This document shows, piece after piece, positions 7,656-16,949 of a stretch of DNA of 64,000 bases. The position numbers were made by a program, and so were the translations under genes. Below the pieces are notes generated by a model, which was given only the letters and a program-made list of their open reading frames with translations, did no database searches and was not told the origin of the DNA. Origin of the DNA: Flavobacterium sp. Leaf82 (GTDB lineage: Bacteria > Bacteroidota > Bacteroidia > Flavobacteriales > Flavobacteriaceae); contig NZ_LMMA01000012.1 in NCBI RefSeq assembly GCF_001422725.1, positions 366,967 to 430,966 of the forward strand, in the 5' to 3' direction. The first letter of the stretch is position 1. The number at the start of each line of letters is the position of its first letter.

Positions 7656-10600
7656 ATGAGCACAAAATTTACTGAATACAAAGGACTTGACTTGCCTGTA
7701 GTGGCGTCAGAAGTACTTGATTTTTGGAAGAAAGAAAATATATTTGAAAAGAGTGTAACAACTCGCGAAGGTGCAGAGCCTTTCGTATTTTTTGAAGGTC
7801 CGCCTTCAGCAAATGGTTTACCGGGAATTCATCACGTGATGGCACGTGCGATTAAAGATATTTTTTGTCGTTATAAAACTCAAAAAGGTTTTCAGGTAAA
7901 AAGAAAAGCCGGTTGGGATACGCACGGATTACCTGTAGAATTAGGTACCGAAAAAGAACTTGGAATTACAAAAGAAGATATTGGTAAAACAATTTCTATC
8001 GAAGAATATAACGAAGCGTGTAAAAAAACCGTAATGCGTTATACTGACGTATGGAATGATTTGACCGAAAAAATGGGATATTGGGTAGATATGGAAGATC
8101 CGTATGTTACTTATAAACCAAAATATATGGAGTCTGTTTGGTGGCTTTTGAAACAAATCTATGATAAAGGTTTGTTGTATAAAGGATATACAATTCAGCC
8201 ATATTCTCCAAAAGCAGGAACAGGATTATCTTCTCACGAAGTAAACCAGCCTGGAGCTTATAGAGATGTTACAGATACTACGATTGTAGCACAATTCAAA
8301 ACTTTGCCGGAAACTTTGCCAGGCTTTTTACAAGGTTTTGGTGATATTCACATTTTGGCATGGACGACAACGCCTTGGACGTTACCATCGAATACAGCTT
8401 TGACAGTTGGACCAAAAATCGATTACGTTTTAGTAAAAACATTCAATCAATATACTTTTGAGCCTGTAAATGTTGTTTTGGCTAAAAATTTAGTTGGAAA
8501 ACAATTTGGGAAAGGATTTTTCCTAAGCGAAGACGATGCAGATTTTGATAATGTAAAAGAAGGAGATAAAAAACTTCCTTACAAAATCTTAGCAGAAGCA
8601 AAAGGTATTGATTTAGTAGAAATTCGTTACGAGCAATTATTACCATACGTATTACCTTATCAAAATGCTGAAAACGCATTTAGAGTAATTGCTGGAGATT
8701 TCGTTACTACAGAAGACGGAACCGGAGTTGTACATACCGCTCCAACTTTTGGTGCTGATGATGCTAAAGTAGCAAAAGAAGCTAAGCCGGAAGTGCCGCC
8801 AATGTTGGTTCTTGACGAAACTGGAACAGCGGTTCCTTTAGTAGATTTACAAGGAAAATTCACTTCACATTTAGGTGAACTTGCCGGTAAATACGTAAAA
8901 AACGAATATTACGATGCAGGACAAGCTCCAGAACGTTCTGTAGATGTTGAGATCGCTATTCGATTAAAAGAAGAAAATAAAGCCTTTAAGGTTGAAAAAT
9001 ACGTACATAGTTATCCACACAGTTGGAGAACTGATGAACCGTTATTATATTATCCACTAGACTCTTGGTTCATTAAAGTAACCGATGTAAAAGATAGAAT
9101 GTTCGACCTGAACGAAACTATCAATTGGAAGCCTAAGTCTACTGGTGAAGGACGTTTTGGAAATTGGCTGAAAAATGCCAACGACTGGAACTTATCTCGT
9201 TCTAGATATTGGGGTATTCCGTTGCCAATTTGGAGAACTGAAGACAAAAAAGAAGAAGTTCTTATTGGTTCTGTAGAAGAATTGTACAATGCGATCGAAA
9301 AATCTATCGAAGCAGGTTTTCAAAAAGAAAATCCGTTTAAAGGTTTTGAGATCGGAAATATGGCTGAATCAAATTATGATTTAATCGACTTACATAAAAA
9401 TGTAGTGGATCAAATTACTTTAGTTTCGGCTTCCGGACAACCAATGAAACGCGAAAGTGATTTAATTGATGTTTGGTTCGATTCTGGAGCAATGCCTTAT
9501 GCACAATGGCATTATCCTTTTGAAAACAAAGATAAAATTGACGAGAATAAAGATTTTCCAGCAAACTTTATTGCTGAAGGTGTCGATCAGACTCGTGGAT
9601 GGTTTTATACCTTACACGCAATCGGAACTTTGGTTTTTGATAAAGTAGCGTATAAAAACGTAGTTTCAAACGGTTTAGTTTTAGATAAAGACGGAATAAA
9701 AATGTCTAAAAGTAAAGGGAACACTATTGATCCTTTTAAAACCATTGAACAATATGGTCCTGATGCCACACGTTGGTATATGATTATGAATGCAAATCCT
9801 TGGGATAACTTAAAGTTTGATCTTGAAGGAATTGCTGAGGTTCGCCGTAAATTCTTTGGAACTTTATATAATACCTATTCATTCTTTTCGTTATATGCGA
9901 ATATTGATGGCTTTAAATATGAAGAGGCAGAAATTCCGTTAAACGAAAGACCGGAAATTGACCAGTGGATCATGTCTGAATTACATTCTTTAATAAAATT
10001 TGTTGACGAATGTTACGAAGATTACGAGCCAACAAAAGCGGCGAGAGCTATTTCTGATTTTGTTCAGGAAAACTTAAGCAACTGGTACGTTCGTTTATGT
10101 CGTCGTCGTTTCTGGAAAGGTGAATACGCACATGATAAAATTGCAGCATATCAAACGCTTTATACTTGTCTGTTAACGATCAGTAAATTAAGCGCTCCAA
10201 TCGCTCCTTTTTTCATGGATAAATTGTATCGCGATTTAACGATTTCAACAGGAACTGAGCAATATGCCAGTGTTCACTTGGCTGAGTTTCCAAAATTTGT
10301 CGAAAACTTTGTTAATAAAACGTTAGAAAGCAAAATGCAGAAAGCGCAAACCATCTCATCTTTGGTTTTATCGCTTCGTAAAAAGGAAATGATTAAGGTA
10401 CGTCAACCTTTGCAAAAGGTAATGATTCCGGTGCTTGACGAGAATCAGAGAGCTGAAATTTTAGCTATTTCTGATCTTGTAAAAGCCGAAGTAAACGTTA
10501 AAGAAATCTTACTTTTAGACGATGATTCTGGTATTCTGGTAAAACAAATTAAACCTAATTTTAAAGCATTAGGACCGCGTTTTGGTAAGGATATGGGATT

Positions 10601-11057
10601 GATTTCCAAAGAAATACAAGCTTTTTCGGCAGATCAGATTAATGAGTTGGACAAGCAAGGGACGCTAGATATTGTTATTGCTGGAAATAGTGTAACTTTA
10701 TCATTAGAAGATGTCGAAATAACATCTCAGGATATCGAAGGCTGGTTGGTTGCGAACTCAAACGGAATAACAGTTGCGCTTGATATTACAATCTCGGAAG
10801 AATTGAAAAGCGAAGGGATCGCCAGAGAACTGGTAAACAGGATTCAAAATATCCGTAAAGATTCCGGATTTGAAGTTACCGATAAAATTAAAGTGCAATT
10901 ACAAAGAAATGGTCTTCTGGAAGAAGCAATTTCAAAAAATGAAGACTATATTAAGTCTGAGACGTTAACAGATAATTTGGTTTTTGTGGATGCATTAGAA
11001 AGCGGCATAGAAATTGAATTTGATGATATTAAAACAATGATATTAATTTCAAAATAA
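7656..11057 (+). CDS. ileS: Isoleucine--tRNA ligase, type 2-like with swapped HIGH motif
   Basis: The 1133-residue enzyme charges tRNA-Ile in the cytoplasm. It has the class I signature region FFEGPPSANGLPGIHHV, in which the usual HIGH (HXGH) reads GIHH at residues 57-60. KMSKS is intact at 682-686. The editing (CP1) domain lies between, with WTTTPWTLPSNTA, and the anticodon-binding region follows with NWYVRLCRRRFW. No cysteine occurs in the last ~280 residues, so the C-terminal zinc module of the E. coli-type enzyme is missing; this and the length point to the type 2 (eukaryote-like) group. The exchanged first and third HIGH residues have been linked in type 2 enzymes with very strong mupirocin resistance. 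A dksA-like gene follows after 6 bases and is probably in the same operon. Confidence 0.97.
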   Translation: MSTKFTEYKGLDLPVVASEVLDFWKKENIFEKSVTTREGAEPFVFFEGPPSANGLPGIHHVMARAIKDIFCRYKTQKGFQVKRKAGWDTHGLPVELGTEKELGITKEDIGKTISIEEYNEACKKTVMRYTDVWNDLTEKMGYWVDMEDPYVTYKPKYMESVWWLLKQIYDKGLLYKGYTIQPYSPKAGTGLSSHEVNQPGAYRDVTDTTIVAQFKTLPETLPGFLQGFGDIHILAWTTTPWTLPSNTALTVGPKIDYVLVKTFNQYTFEPVNVVLAKNLVGKQFGKGFFLSEDDADFDNVKEGDKKLPYKILAEAKGIDLVEIRYEQLLPYVLPYQNAENAFRVIAGDFVTTEDGTGVVHTAPTFGADDAKVAKEAKPEVPPMLVLDETGTAVPLVDLQGKFTSHLGELAGKYVKNEYYDAGQAPERSVDVEIAIRLKEENKAFKVEKYVHSYPHSWRTDEPLLYYPLDSWFIKVTDVKDRMFDLNETINWKPKSTGEGRFGNWLKNANDWNLSRSRYWGIPLPIWRTEDKKEEVLIGSVEELYNAIEKSIEAGFQKENPFKGFEIGNMAESNYDLIDLHKNVVDQITLVSASGQPMKRESDLIDVWFDSGAMPYAQWHYPFENKDKIDENKDFPANFIAEGVDQTRGWFYTLHAIGTLVFDKVAYKNVVSNGLVLDKDGIKMSKSKGNTIDPFKTIEQYGPDATRWYMIMNANPWDNLKFDLEGIAEVRRKFFGTLYNTYSFFSLYANIDGFKYEEAEIPLNERPEIDQWIMSELHSLIKFVDECYEDYEPTKAARAISDFVQENLSNWYVRLCRRRFWKGEYAHDKIAAYQTLYTCLLTISKLSAPIAPFFMDKLYRDLTISTGTEQYASVHLAEFPKFVENFVNKTLESKMQKAQTISSLVLSLRKKEMIKVRQPLQKVMIPVLDENQRAEILAISDLVKAEVNVKEILLLDDDSGILVKQIKPNFKALGPRFGKDMGLISKEIQAFSADQINELDKQGTLDIVIAGNSVTLSLEDVEITSQDIEGWLVANSNGITVALDITISEELKSEGIARELVNRIQNIRKDSGFEVTDKIKVQLQRNGLLEEAISKNEDYIKSETLTDNLVFVDALESGIEIEFDDIKTMILISK

Positions 11058-11063
11058 TATAAA

Positions 11064-11444
11064 ATGATAGATGAAATTACAAGATACTCTGATGCTGATT
11101 TAGCGGAGTTCAAAGAAATAATCCAAAATAAAATACAAAAAGCACAAGCCGATCTGGATTTAATAAAAAGTGCTTACATGAATGATTTAAATAACGGAAC
11201 AGATGATACTTCTCCAACTTTTAAGGCATTTGAAGAAGGAAGCGAAACAATGTCTAAAGAAGCAAACTCACAGTTAGCTATCAGACAGGAAAAGTTTATA
11301 CGCGATCTGAAAAATGCATTATTCCGTGTTGAAAACAAAACATACGGTATTTGTAAAGTAACAGGTAAATTAATTGGCAAAGAAAGGCTAAAAATCGTTC
11401 CTCATGCTACAATGAGTATCGAAGCGAAGAACTTGCAACGATAA
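11064..11444 (+). CDS. TraR/DksA family protein with degenerate zinc finger
   Basis: The 126-residue protein has a coiled-coil N-terminus and a C-terminal region aligning with the DksA/TraR zinc finger (YGICKVTGKLIGKERL, then PHATMSIEA). Family members bind the RNA polymerase secondary channel and modulate stringent-response promoters. Of the four zinc cysteines expected (CxxTG...C-C pattern), only the first is present here; the others are replaced by Thr, Met/Ser and Ala positions. The protein probably keeps the fold without zinc. It lies 6 bases after ileS, and in many flavobacteria it is followed by lspA. Here two Roadblock-like genes and a small basic gene lie between it and lspA. Confidence 0.88.
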   Translation: MIDEITRYSDADLAEFKEIIQNKIQKAQADLDLIKSAYMNDLNNGTDDTSPTFKAFEEGSETMSKEANSQLAIRQEKFIRDLKNALFRVENKTYGICKVTGKLIGKERLKIVPHATMSIEAKNLQR

Positions 11445-11463
11445 GTTATATTTGATTAAAATA

Positions 11464-11490
11464 AGCGCTCCTTTTAGGGGCGTTTTTTTT
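11464..11490 (+). terminator. Intrinsic terminator of the ileS-dksA-like operon
   Basis: GCGCTCC and GGGGCGT pair (with one G-U) around TTTTA and are followed by a run of T. The stem resembles that at 12908. Confidence 0.75.
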
Positions 11491-11630
11491 GTTTAATGTT
11501 TTGTGGAAACGTGTTTAGACTAGCTAATATTCTTTTGAAAGAATTTGATTATAATTTTAAAAAACGGCATTAAATTTAGTGCTTGTTTTTTGTAAGAAGA
11601 AAAATGAAGTCGATTTGGGGCAGCTTAATG

Positions 11631-11678
11631 TTTTTTAATTAGAACTATCTTGGTGGAAAAATAGTTCTAATTAAAAAA
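11631..11678. terminator. Bidirectional hairpin ending the Roadblock operon
   Basis: TTTTTTAATTAGAACTAT is repeated in perfect inversion after a 12-base loop. The A/T tract is part of the palindrome, so it can act on both strands. It lies 14 bases after the stop of the minus-strand Roadblock-like gene. Confidence 0.7.
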
Positions 11679-11691
11679 ATAAAACTAAAAA

Positions 11692-12072
11692 CTAAGCTAA
11701 GTTTTTCTCTAACTCTAATTTGTGTTTTCTTAAAATAGCTCTTGTCATTCCTAAGTTTGCTTTAGCTGAATCTGCAGCAAGGTAAATCATGAATTTTTTG
11801 TTTGGAGAAATGTCGATAATGTGAATTTGATTCGAAAGTGTAATCAAAATATCTTCGATGTCCTGGTTTAAATTTAAAGCTTTTACGGCGCTCAATTTAG
11901 CTTTTACAACTTCAAGATTATAAGCAGCAGCAAGTTCAGGATCAAAAGAAGGATCGATGGTTAAATTTCCAAAGCTTAATCCGGATTCAATTTCAGTCAC
12001 TGCTACAGCTATAAAGCCGTTTACGTTAGTTTTCATTTCATTTAAAAAAACGTTTAAAAAGTCATTACTCAT
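11692..12072 (-). CDS. Roadblock/LC7-like protein, second gene of pair A
   Basis: The 126-residue protein has no signal peptide. Its alpha/beta pattern, ending in KFMIYLAADSAKANLGMTRAIL, resembles the Roadblock/LC7 fold, where the last strand and ANLGL-type helix are typical. It is a clear paralogue of the 124-residue product at 24295-24669: they share NVNGFIAV, AYNLEVVKAKL and QIHIID, and roughly six of ten residues overall. Roadblock proteins usually dimerise and regulate small Ras-like GTPases (MglB acting on MglA), but no such GTPase is in this window. It lies 32 bases after the other Roadblock gene, so the two are probably one operon. The function is inferred only from fold resemblance. 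Confidence 0.7.
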   Translation of the reverse strand: MSNDFLNVFLNEMKTNVNGFIAVAVTEIESGLSFGNLTIDPSFDPELAAAYNLEVVKAKLSAVKALNLNQDIEDILITLSNQIHIIDISPNKKFMIYLAADSAKANLGMTRAILRKHKLELEKNLA

Positions 12073-12104
12073 AGTTTGTGGTATTTGGTGTTAATAGATT
12101 TGTT

Positions 12105-12461
12105 TTATTTCAATAGGGAATTTTTGCTTAGTTCTGTGGCTACTTCTTCAGTTGATCGCATTAATAAACCCAGGTTGCTTCCGTCCTTAGAGAATGCAAT
12201 TATAAAGTTTGTGCCGCTTATTTTATTTCCAATAACAACCCCTTCAGAAGTTTTTAAAAAAAGTTGTTTTAAGGCTCCTTTGTCTAAATCTATCAGGAAT
12301 TTTTCGCTCATTGATAAAATCGCGGCGCTCATTGCTGCAACGCTGTCTGCGTAATCTATGTGTAGAGATGTGATTAGTTTTCCTTTTCCGTTTATGATTA
12401 ATGCGGCTGAGGATTTTGTAGTAACTAAGAAATCATTTAGAGTAGATGTTATTTCATTCAT
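12105..12461 (-). CDS. Roadblock/LC7 domain protein, first gene of pair A
   Basis: The 118-residue cytoplasmic protein shows the Roadblock/LC7 pattern. It has a strand with SAALIINGKGKLITS, a helix with VAAMSAAILSMSEKFL, a strand LKQLFLKTSEGVVIG and the final NLGLLMRS. MglB-like members dimerise and act on small GTPases. It is paralogous to the 105-residue product at 23955-24272 (shared VAAM-AAIL-M, LKQ, GVV and GLLLR positions), and the downstream partner is paralogous too. The order MglB-like first, second gene next, is the same at both loci. Expression probably starts at the -7 box at 12561-12568. Confidence 0.78.
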   Translation of the reverse strand: MNEITSTLNDFLVTTKSSAALIINGKGKLITSLHIDYADSVAAMSAAILSMSEKFLIDLDKGALKQLFLKTSEGVVIGNKISGTNFIIAFSKDGSNLGLLMRSTEEVATELSKNSLLK

Positions 12462-12560
12462 ATTTGTAGGATTTGGGGAGAATGTTAAAATTAATTCATT
12501 TTCATGTGTATTGGCGGGAAAAGTTGTTGTTCAATCTAAACAAGTGTTAATTTTCTTTAA

Positions 12561-12568
12561 CAAATATA
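12561..12568 (-). promoter_or_regulatory. Putative -7 element for Roadblock operon A
   Basis: On the minus strand the bases read TATATTTG, a perfect TAnnTTTG box. It lies about 100 bases before the first gene of the operon. A TTG at the right distance is not clear. Confidence 0.45.
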
Positions 12569-12638
12569 AATTAAATTATGTATCATTGTAATACCAAATC
12601 ATTAATAATTTATTTATTTAACATAAAAAACTTACACT

Positions 12639-12854
12639 ATGGCTAAAGTATTGAAATTCAAAGATGTAAATTCTGATGTAGAGAGTAAAATGAAAGATTT
12701 TGAAAAAATTCGCGTTAAATTTAAAGCGGATATAAAAAAAGCTGAGGCTAAAAAGGCTGCTGCTGGAAAAGAAGGAAAAGGTTTGCTTAAATCTATTTCT
12801 GAGTTTTTTAGTGACCCGCCAAAGGCTACTGTTCAGCATAATGTTAGAAAATAA
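12639..12854 (+). CDS. Small lysine-rich protein of unknown function
   Basis: The 71-residue product is strongly basic and predicted helical (KMKDFEKIRVKFKADIKKAEAKKAAAGK). It ends in a short amphipathic piece, KGLLKSISEFFSDPPK. There is no signal peptide. The gene is divergent from Roadblock pair A and has its own terminator. I do not recognise a family; nucleic-acid or membrane association are both possible from composition. Its position mirrors the small basic gene at 23523-23666 beside Roadblock pair B. Confidence 0.6.
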   Translation: MAKVLKFKDVNSDVESKMKDFEKIRVKFKADIKKAEAKKAAAGKEGKGLLKSISEFFSDPPKATVQHNVRK

Positions 12855-12907
12855 ACTTTACATAAATCGAACCATATAATGCAACTTAGTTTGCATTAGA
12901 AAACATT

Positions 12908-12933
12908 AACGCTCCTTTAGGAGCGTTTTTTTT
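12908..12933 (+). terminator. Intrinsic terminator
   Basis: AACGCTCC and GGAGCGTT pair perfectly around TTTA and run into eight T. It ends the small lysine-rich gene just before the lspA promoter region. Confidence 0.88.
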
Positions 12934-12944
12934 GATTAAATTGT

Positions 12945-12952
12945 TACTTTTG
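12945..12952 (+). promoter_or_regulatory. Putative -7 element of lspA (TACTTTTG)
   Basis: TACTTTTG is an exact TAnnTTTG match 20 bases before the lspA start. The -33 region falls inside the upstream terminator hairpin and has no TTG at standard spacing. Confidence 0.5.
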
Positions 12953-12972
12953 CCCCATCAAATTTTAATAAA

Positions 12973-13575
12973 ATGTCATTACCAAAAGCGTATTTCCTAA
13001 TATTTTTAGTTTTAATTGTTGATCAGCTTTCGAAAATCTATGTAAAAACAAATTTTGTTTTAGGAGAAGAGGTCGTTATTTTTGATTGGTTTAGAATTCA
13101 TTTTATTGAAAATGAAGGAATGGCGTGGGGAACAAAAATACCGGGACAGTATGGTAAATTAATTTTGACTGTTTTTAGGATCTTTGCTGTATTCGGGATT
13201 GCATATTGGTTGTCTGATACAATTAAGAAACGTCATTCTACTTATTTGATAGTTGCAATAGCCCTTATTTTTGCAGGCGCTGCCGGAAATATAATCGACT
13301 CTGTTTTTTACGGTGTTATTTTTGATGCAAGCCATGGCAATCTTGCTACGATTTTTTCTCCTGAACCTTACGGAACCTGGTTTCATGGTCTTGTGGTTGA
13401 TATGTTTTATTTTCCAATCTGGAGAGGTACTTTACCAAGTTGGTTTCCGGTTTGGGGAGGTGAAGAAGTTTCCTTTTTTAATGCTATTTTCAATGTTGCT
13501 GATATGGCAATCTCTACAGGAGTTGGAATTTTGCTTGTTTTTAATAAAAGAGCATTTCCTAAAACAGCAGAATAA
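12973..13575 (+). CDS. lspA: Lipoprotein signal peptidase (signal peptidase II)
   Basis: This 200-residue inner-membrane aspartyl protease cleaves prolipoprotein signal peptides at the lipid-modified Cys. It has the family motifs around the two catalytic aspartates: AGAAGNIIDS (Asp109) and FNVADMAIS (Asp177). Another conserved stretch, HFIENEGMAWG, corresponds to the N-x-G-x-AF/W region. About four membrane segments are seen. At 200 residues it is longer than the E. coli enzyme because of extra sequence between the two aspartates (about residues 115-165), as is usual in Bacteroidota. It matches the many lipoproteins in the window, such as SusD and the products at 58961 and 60821. Confidence 0.96.
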   Translation: MSLPKAYFLIFLVLIVDQLSKIYVKTNFVLGEEVVIFDWFRIHFIENEGMAWGTKIPGQYGKLILTVFRIFAVFGIAYWLSDTIKKRHSTYLIVAIALIFAGAAGNIIDSVFYGVIFDASHGNLATIFSPEPYGTWFHGLVVDMFYFPIWRGTLPSWFPVWGGEEVSFFNAIFNVADMAISTGVGILLVFNKRAFPKTAE

Positions 13576-13594
13576 TTTAAGATTTCAAATAAAT

Positions 13595-13654
13595 AAATTC
13601 CAAATTCCAATATTTGACGCATTCAATGCAGGTAGATATTGGAATTTGGAATTT
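13595..13654. repeat. Perfect 19-bp inverted repeat in the lspA-helicase spacer
   Basis: AAATTCCAAATTCCAATAT (13595-13613) returns in perfect inversion at 13636-13654 with a 22-base loop. It could end lspA transcription, but it lacks a T run directly after the stem. Similar AATTCC/GGAATT spacer repeats are common in flavobacteria. Confidence 0.7.
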
Positions 13655-13710
13655 TGTATTATTGGGGTTTAATATTTATTGTGCTATTTTTACATTATAA
13701 AACTAAAGTT

Positions 13711-16700
13711 ATGCAAAGTCCGTCCTTTTCCCTTTATGATGCCTCTGCAGGTTCAGGAAAGACCTATACTTTGGTGAAAGAATATCTTAAAATTATTCTT
13801 TCTTCTCCTAAAAATGATGCATATAGAAATATCCTTGCCATAACCTTTACCAATAAAGCGGTTCATGAAATGAAAAGCCGTATTGTGGGAAGTTTATCTG
13901 AATTTACAAAAGAAGAGCCTTCTCCAAAAGCATTGGATTTAATGGAGGATTTGTCGCGGGATACAGGGCTTTCGATTATTAAAATCAAAACAAAATCACA
14001 GAACATCATCAAGCATCTTATTCATAATTATGCTGCCTTTGATATTTCTACAATCGATAAATTTACGCATAAGGTAATACGCGCTTTTGCGCATGACCTG
14101 AATTTGCCAATGACTTTTGAGGTAACTTTAGATACTGAGAATTTATTGACAGAAGCGGTTGATGCAATTATTGCGCAAGCCGGACAGGATGAAACGCTGA
14201 CTAAATTACTGATTGATTTTACGATGGAAAAAACCGACGATGATAAAAGTTGGGATATTTCACGTGAAATTTTGGATACAGGAAGATTAGTGCTGAACGA
14301 AAATAACCGGAACGAGATTTCGCATTTTCAGGATAAGTCTATAGAGGAATTTGTAGTTATAAAAAAGAAAATGCTGGCCCTTTGTAAAGATTTAGAATCT
14401 GAAAACGAAAATTTGGCTACTCAAGCACTTGCTTTAATTGATAAGAACGGTATAGATTTGAAATCATTTTCGCGCGGGACTTTTCCAAATCATCTCGAAA
14501 GCATTCGTGACGGAAAATTTAATCCCAGAAATAAAACGTTTCATGAATTTGATGATATTGCAATTAATAAAACCGCAAAAGACAAAGCTTTAATAGAAAA
14601 TATTATTCCGGAGCTGCTTCAGATTTTGGAGGAGATTTATAAAAATTTTGAAAAAAGAGATTTTTATAAAGCATTTCTAAAAAACATAACACCGCTTTCA
14701 TTATTAAATACCGTTAGTAATGAATTGGCTAAAATTCAGTCAGAACAAAATATTTTATCTATTTCTGAATTTAATGCTATTATTCATCGAGAGATTCAGA
14801 ATCAGCCGGCGCCGTTTATTTATGAACGTATAGGCGAGCGATATCGCCATTTTTTTATTGATGAATTTCAGGATACTTCAGAGATGCAATGGCAAAACCT
14901 GATTCCGCTAATCGATAATTCGCTTTCCGGTTTAGATGATTTAGGCAATAAAGGTACTTTGATGATTGTGGGTGATCCTAAACAATCTATTTATCGATGG
15001 AGAGGTGGTAAAGCTGAGCAATTTATAGAATTGAGTAAAGGGTTGAATCCGTTTAATAATCCTGAGAAAGTAATCAGGCATTTAGATACGAATTATAGAA
15101 GTTATAGCGAAGTAATTGATTTTAATAATGCCTTTTTTAAACTGATTTCGACAGAATTTTCAAATGATGATTATAAAAACTTATACGAGAATCACAGCTT
15201 TCAGAATTCAAATTCAAAAAAAGGAGGTTATGTAAATATTTCTTTTCTTCCGATAATCGAAAAAAATGATTTTGCAGATGAAGAAGAAGTTGTAGAAAAG
15301 TCAGACTTGTATGTCTTGGCGACTTTAAATACAATTCAGAATGTAGTTCGGGAAGGCTTTTTATATCGGGATATTGTAATTCTGACTCGAAAAAGAGATC
15401 AGGGAATTGCAATTGCAAATTATTTAACAGAACAAAATATTCCGCTTTTATCCTCTGAAACATTAATGATCCAGAATGCTACCGAAGTTCGGTTGATCGT
15501 TCATTTATTGAAATATTTAAATAATAGTGCTGATCTGGAATCAAAAGCTAATTTCTTGTATTTTTTAGCTTCCAACAAAGAAATTCAATTGCCAATTCAT
15601 GATTTTATTGCAAATGGAATGGCACAAAGATTTGAAGTTGATTTTGAAAAATGGCTTTTAACTTTTGATGTTTCGCTTTCTTTTGAAAATATCAGAAAAA
15701 AATCACTTTATGAAGCGGTAGAAATAATCATATCCAAATTTGTACCTCTTTCAGAAGGAAATGCCTATGTGCAGTTTTTTCTGGATATTGTACTGGAACG
15801 GGATATTAGAAATCAGGCGGGAATCGCAGATTTTTTGAGTTATTGGGATAAGAATGCTGAGAAATTTAGTATTCCGTCTCCGGAAGGGAATAATGCGGTG
15901 CGAATTATGACAATTCACAAGTCAAAAGGATTGGAGTTTCCTGTTGTGATCATGCCTTTTGCTGAAGAAGATTATAATCGAAAACCAAAAGATAAATTAT
16001 GGCTGGATACTGAAGATGTTGATTTAGATGTTCCAAAAGCATTAATTGATAATAGTAGCGCCGTTGAAGGTTTTGGTGAAAGTGCATCGGCAGTTTTTAA
16101 TTTAAAAAAGCAAGAAGAATTACTTGATAATATTAATGTTTTGTATGTAGCATTAACACGCGCAGAAGAGCAATTATATGTTATTTCCCAATCTTTAAAA
16201 GAAAGAAAAGATGGTGAATTCCCAAATAATATGGCTTCATTTTTTATTAAATACTTATTGCATAAAGGTGTTTTTGATCCTGATAAATTAGAATATGAAT
16301 TTGGAAATAAAACAAGACTTTCTAAAGATGCAAAATCAGTTGATTTGATAAAGACAATTCCTATTGTCTCAGAAGTTTTAAATCCAAAAAACATCAAAAT
16401 TGCACAACGAGAATCCCTGATGTGGGGAACGCATCAACAAGAGGCAATTGCTTATGGGAATATAGTTCATGAGATTCTGGCTTTTATTAAAGATAAATCA
16501 GATATTGATTTGGCGATTACAAAAGCAATCGAAAATGGTTTGATTAAAATTGATCAGATAGATTTGGTTTTAAAATCACTTCATGAAATTGTAAATCATC
16601 CGGAATTAACGAATTGTTTTGATGGGAGTTATAAAATTTTAAACGAGCAGACAATTGTTCAAAAAGAAGGAAGGATTTTAAAGCCGGATAGAATTGTCCT

Positions 16701-16869
16701 TGTTTCAAATAATGAAGCCTATCTTTTAGATTACAAGACTGGTGCGATAAATCCAAAATACGCACAGCAAATTCAAGAATATCAGGATGCTATTGAAGAT
16801 TTAGGATACAAAGTGTTAAAAAAGGCTTTGGTGTATATAGGAACAGAAATCGATGTAGTAAATTTGTGA
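13711..16869 (+). CDS. UvrD/REP-family helicase-nuclease, AddA-like
   Basis: The start at 13711 places ASAGSGKT (Walker A, residues 11-18) near the N-terminus; the upstream open frame runs through the inverted repeat and looks non-coding. The 1052-residue product has superfamily 1 helicase motifs: FIDEFQDTSEMQW (Walker B), GDPKQSIYRWRGG, and RIMTIHKSKGLEFPVV together with NVLYVALTRAEEQ. The C-terminus carries a RecB-type nuclease (KPDRIV, YLLDYKTG and QQIQEYQDA). It thus resembles AddA, which with AddB resects double-strand breaks and trims at Chi-like sites. The AddB-like partner is 3 kb downstream, with kbl and an ompA-type gene between them. Confidence 0.88.
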   Translation: MQSPSFSLYDASAGSGKTYTLVKEYLKIILSSPKNDAYRNILAITFTNKAVHEMKSRIVGSLSEFTKEEPSPKALDLMEDLSRDTGLSIIKIKTKSQNIIKHLIHNYAAFDISTIDKFTHKVIRAFAHDLNLPMTFEVTLDTENLLTEAVDAIIAQAGQDETLTKLLIDFTMEKTDDDKSWDISREILDTGRLVLNENNRNEISHFQDKSIEEFVVIKKKMLALCKDLESENENLATQALALIDKNGIDLKSFSRGTFPNHLESIRDGKFNPRNKTFHEFDDIAINKTAKDKALIENIIPELLQILEEIYKNFEKRDFYKAFLKNITPLSLLNTVSNELAKIQSEQNILSISEFNAIIHREIQNQPAPFIYERIGERYRHFFIDEFQDTSEMQWQNLIPLIDNSLSGLDDLGNKGTLMIVGDPKQSIYRWRGGKAEQFIELSKGLNPFNNPEKVIRHLDTNYRSYSEVIDFNNAFFKLISTEFSNDDYKNLYENHSFQNSNSKKGGYVNISFLPIIEKNDFADEEEVVEKSDLYVLATLNTIQNVVREGFLYRDIVILTRKRDQGIAIANYLTEQNIPLLSSETLMIQNATEVRLIVHLLKYLNNSADLESKANFLYFLASNKEIQLPIHDFIANGMAQRFEVDFEKWLLTFDVSLSFENIRKKSLYEAVEIIISKFVPLSEGNAYVQFFLDIVLERDIRNQAGIADFLSYWDKNAEKFSIPSPEGNNAVRIMTIHKSKGLEFPVVIMPFAEEDYNRKPKDKLWLDTEDVDLDVPKALIDNSSAVEGFGESASAVFNLKKQEELLDNINVLYVALTRAEEQLYVISQSLKERKDGEFPNNMASFFIKYLLHKGVFDPDKLEYEFGNKTRLSKDAKSVDLIKTIPIVSEVLNPKNIKIAQRESLMWGTHQQEAIAYGNIVHEILAFIKDKSDIDLAITKAIENGLIKIDQIDLVLKSLHEIVNHPELTNCFDGSYKILNEQTIVQKEGRILKPDRIVLVSNNEAYLLDYKTGAINPKYAQQIQEYQDAIEDLGYKVLKKALVYIGTEIDVVNL

Positions 16870-16949
16870 AAAAATTAATCAGATGTTAAGAGTAAATGAA
16901 GTCTTAAAATGGCTAATTTGTTAATTTTTAACGTTTTAAATAAATAAAG

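Noticed and set aside
12076..12591. Open frames on the plus strand opposite the Roadblock genes
   Set aside because: They lie antisense to clear genes, lack recognisable domains and have no promoter support.
13313..13672. 119-codon frame overlapping lspA in another phase
   Set aside because: It overlaps the well-supported lspA and the inverted repeat after it.
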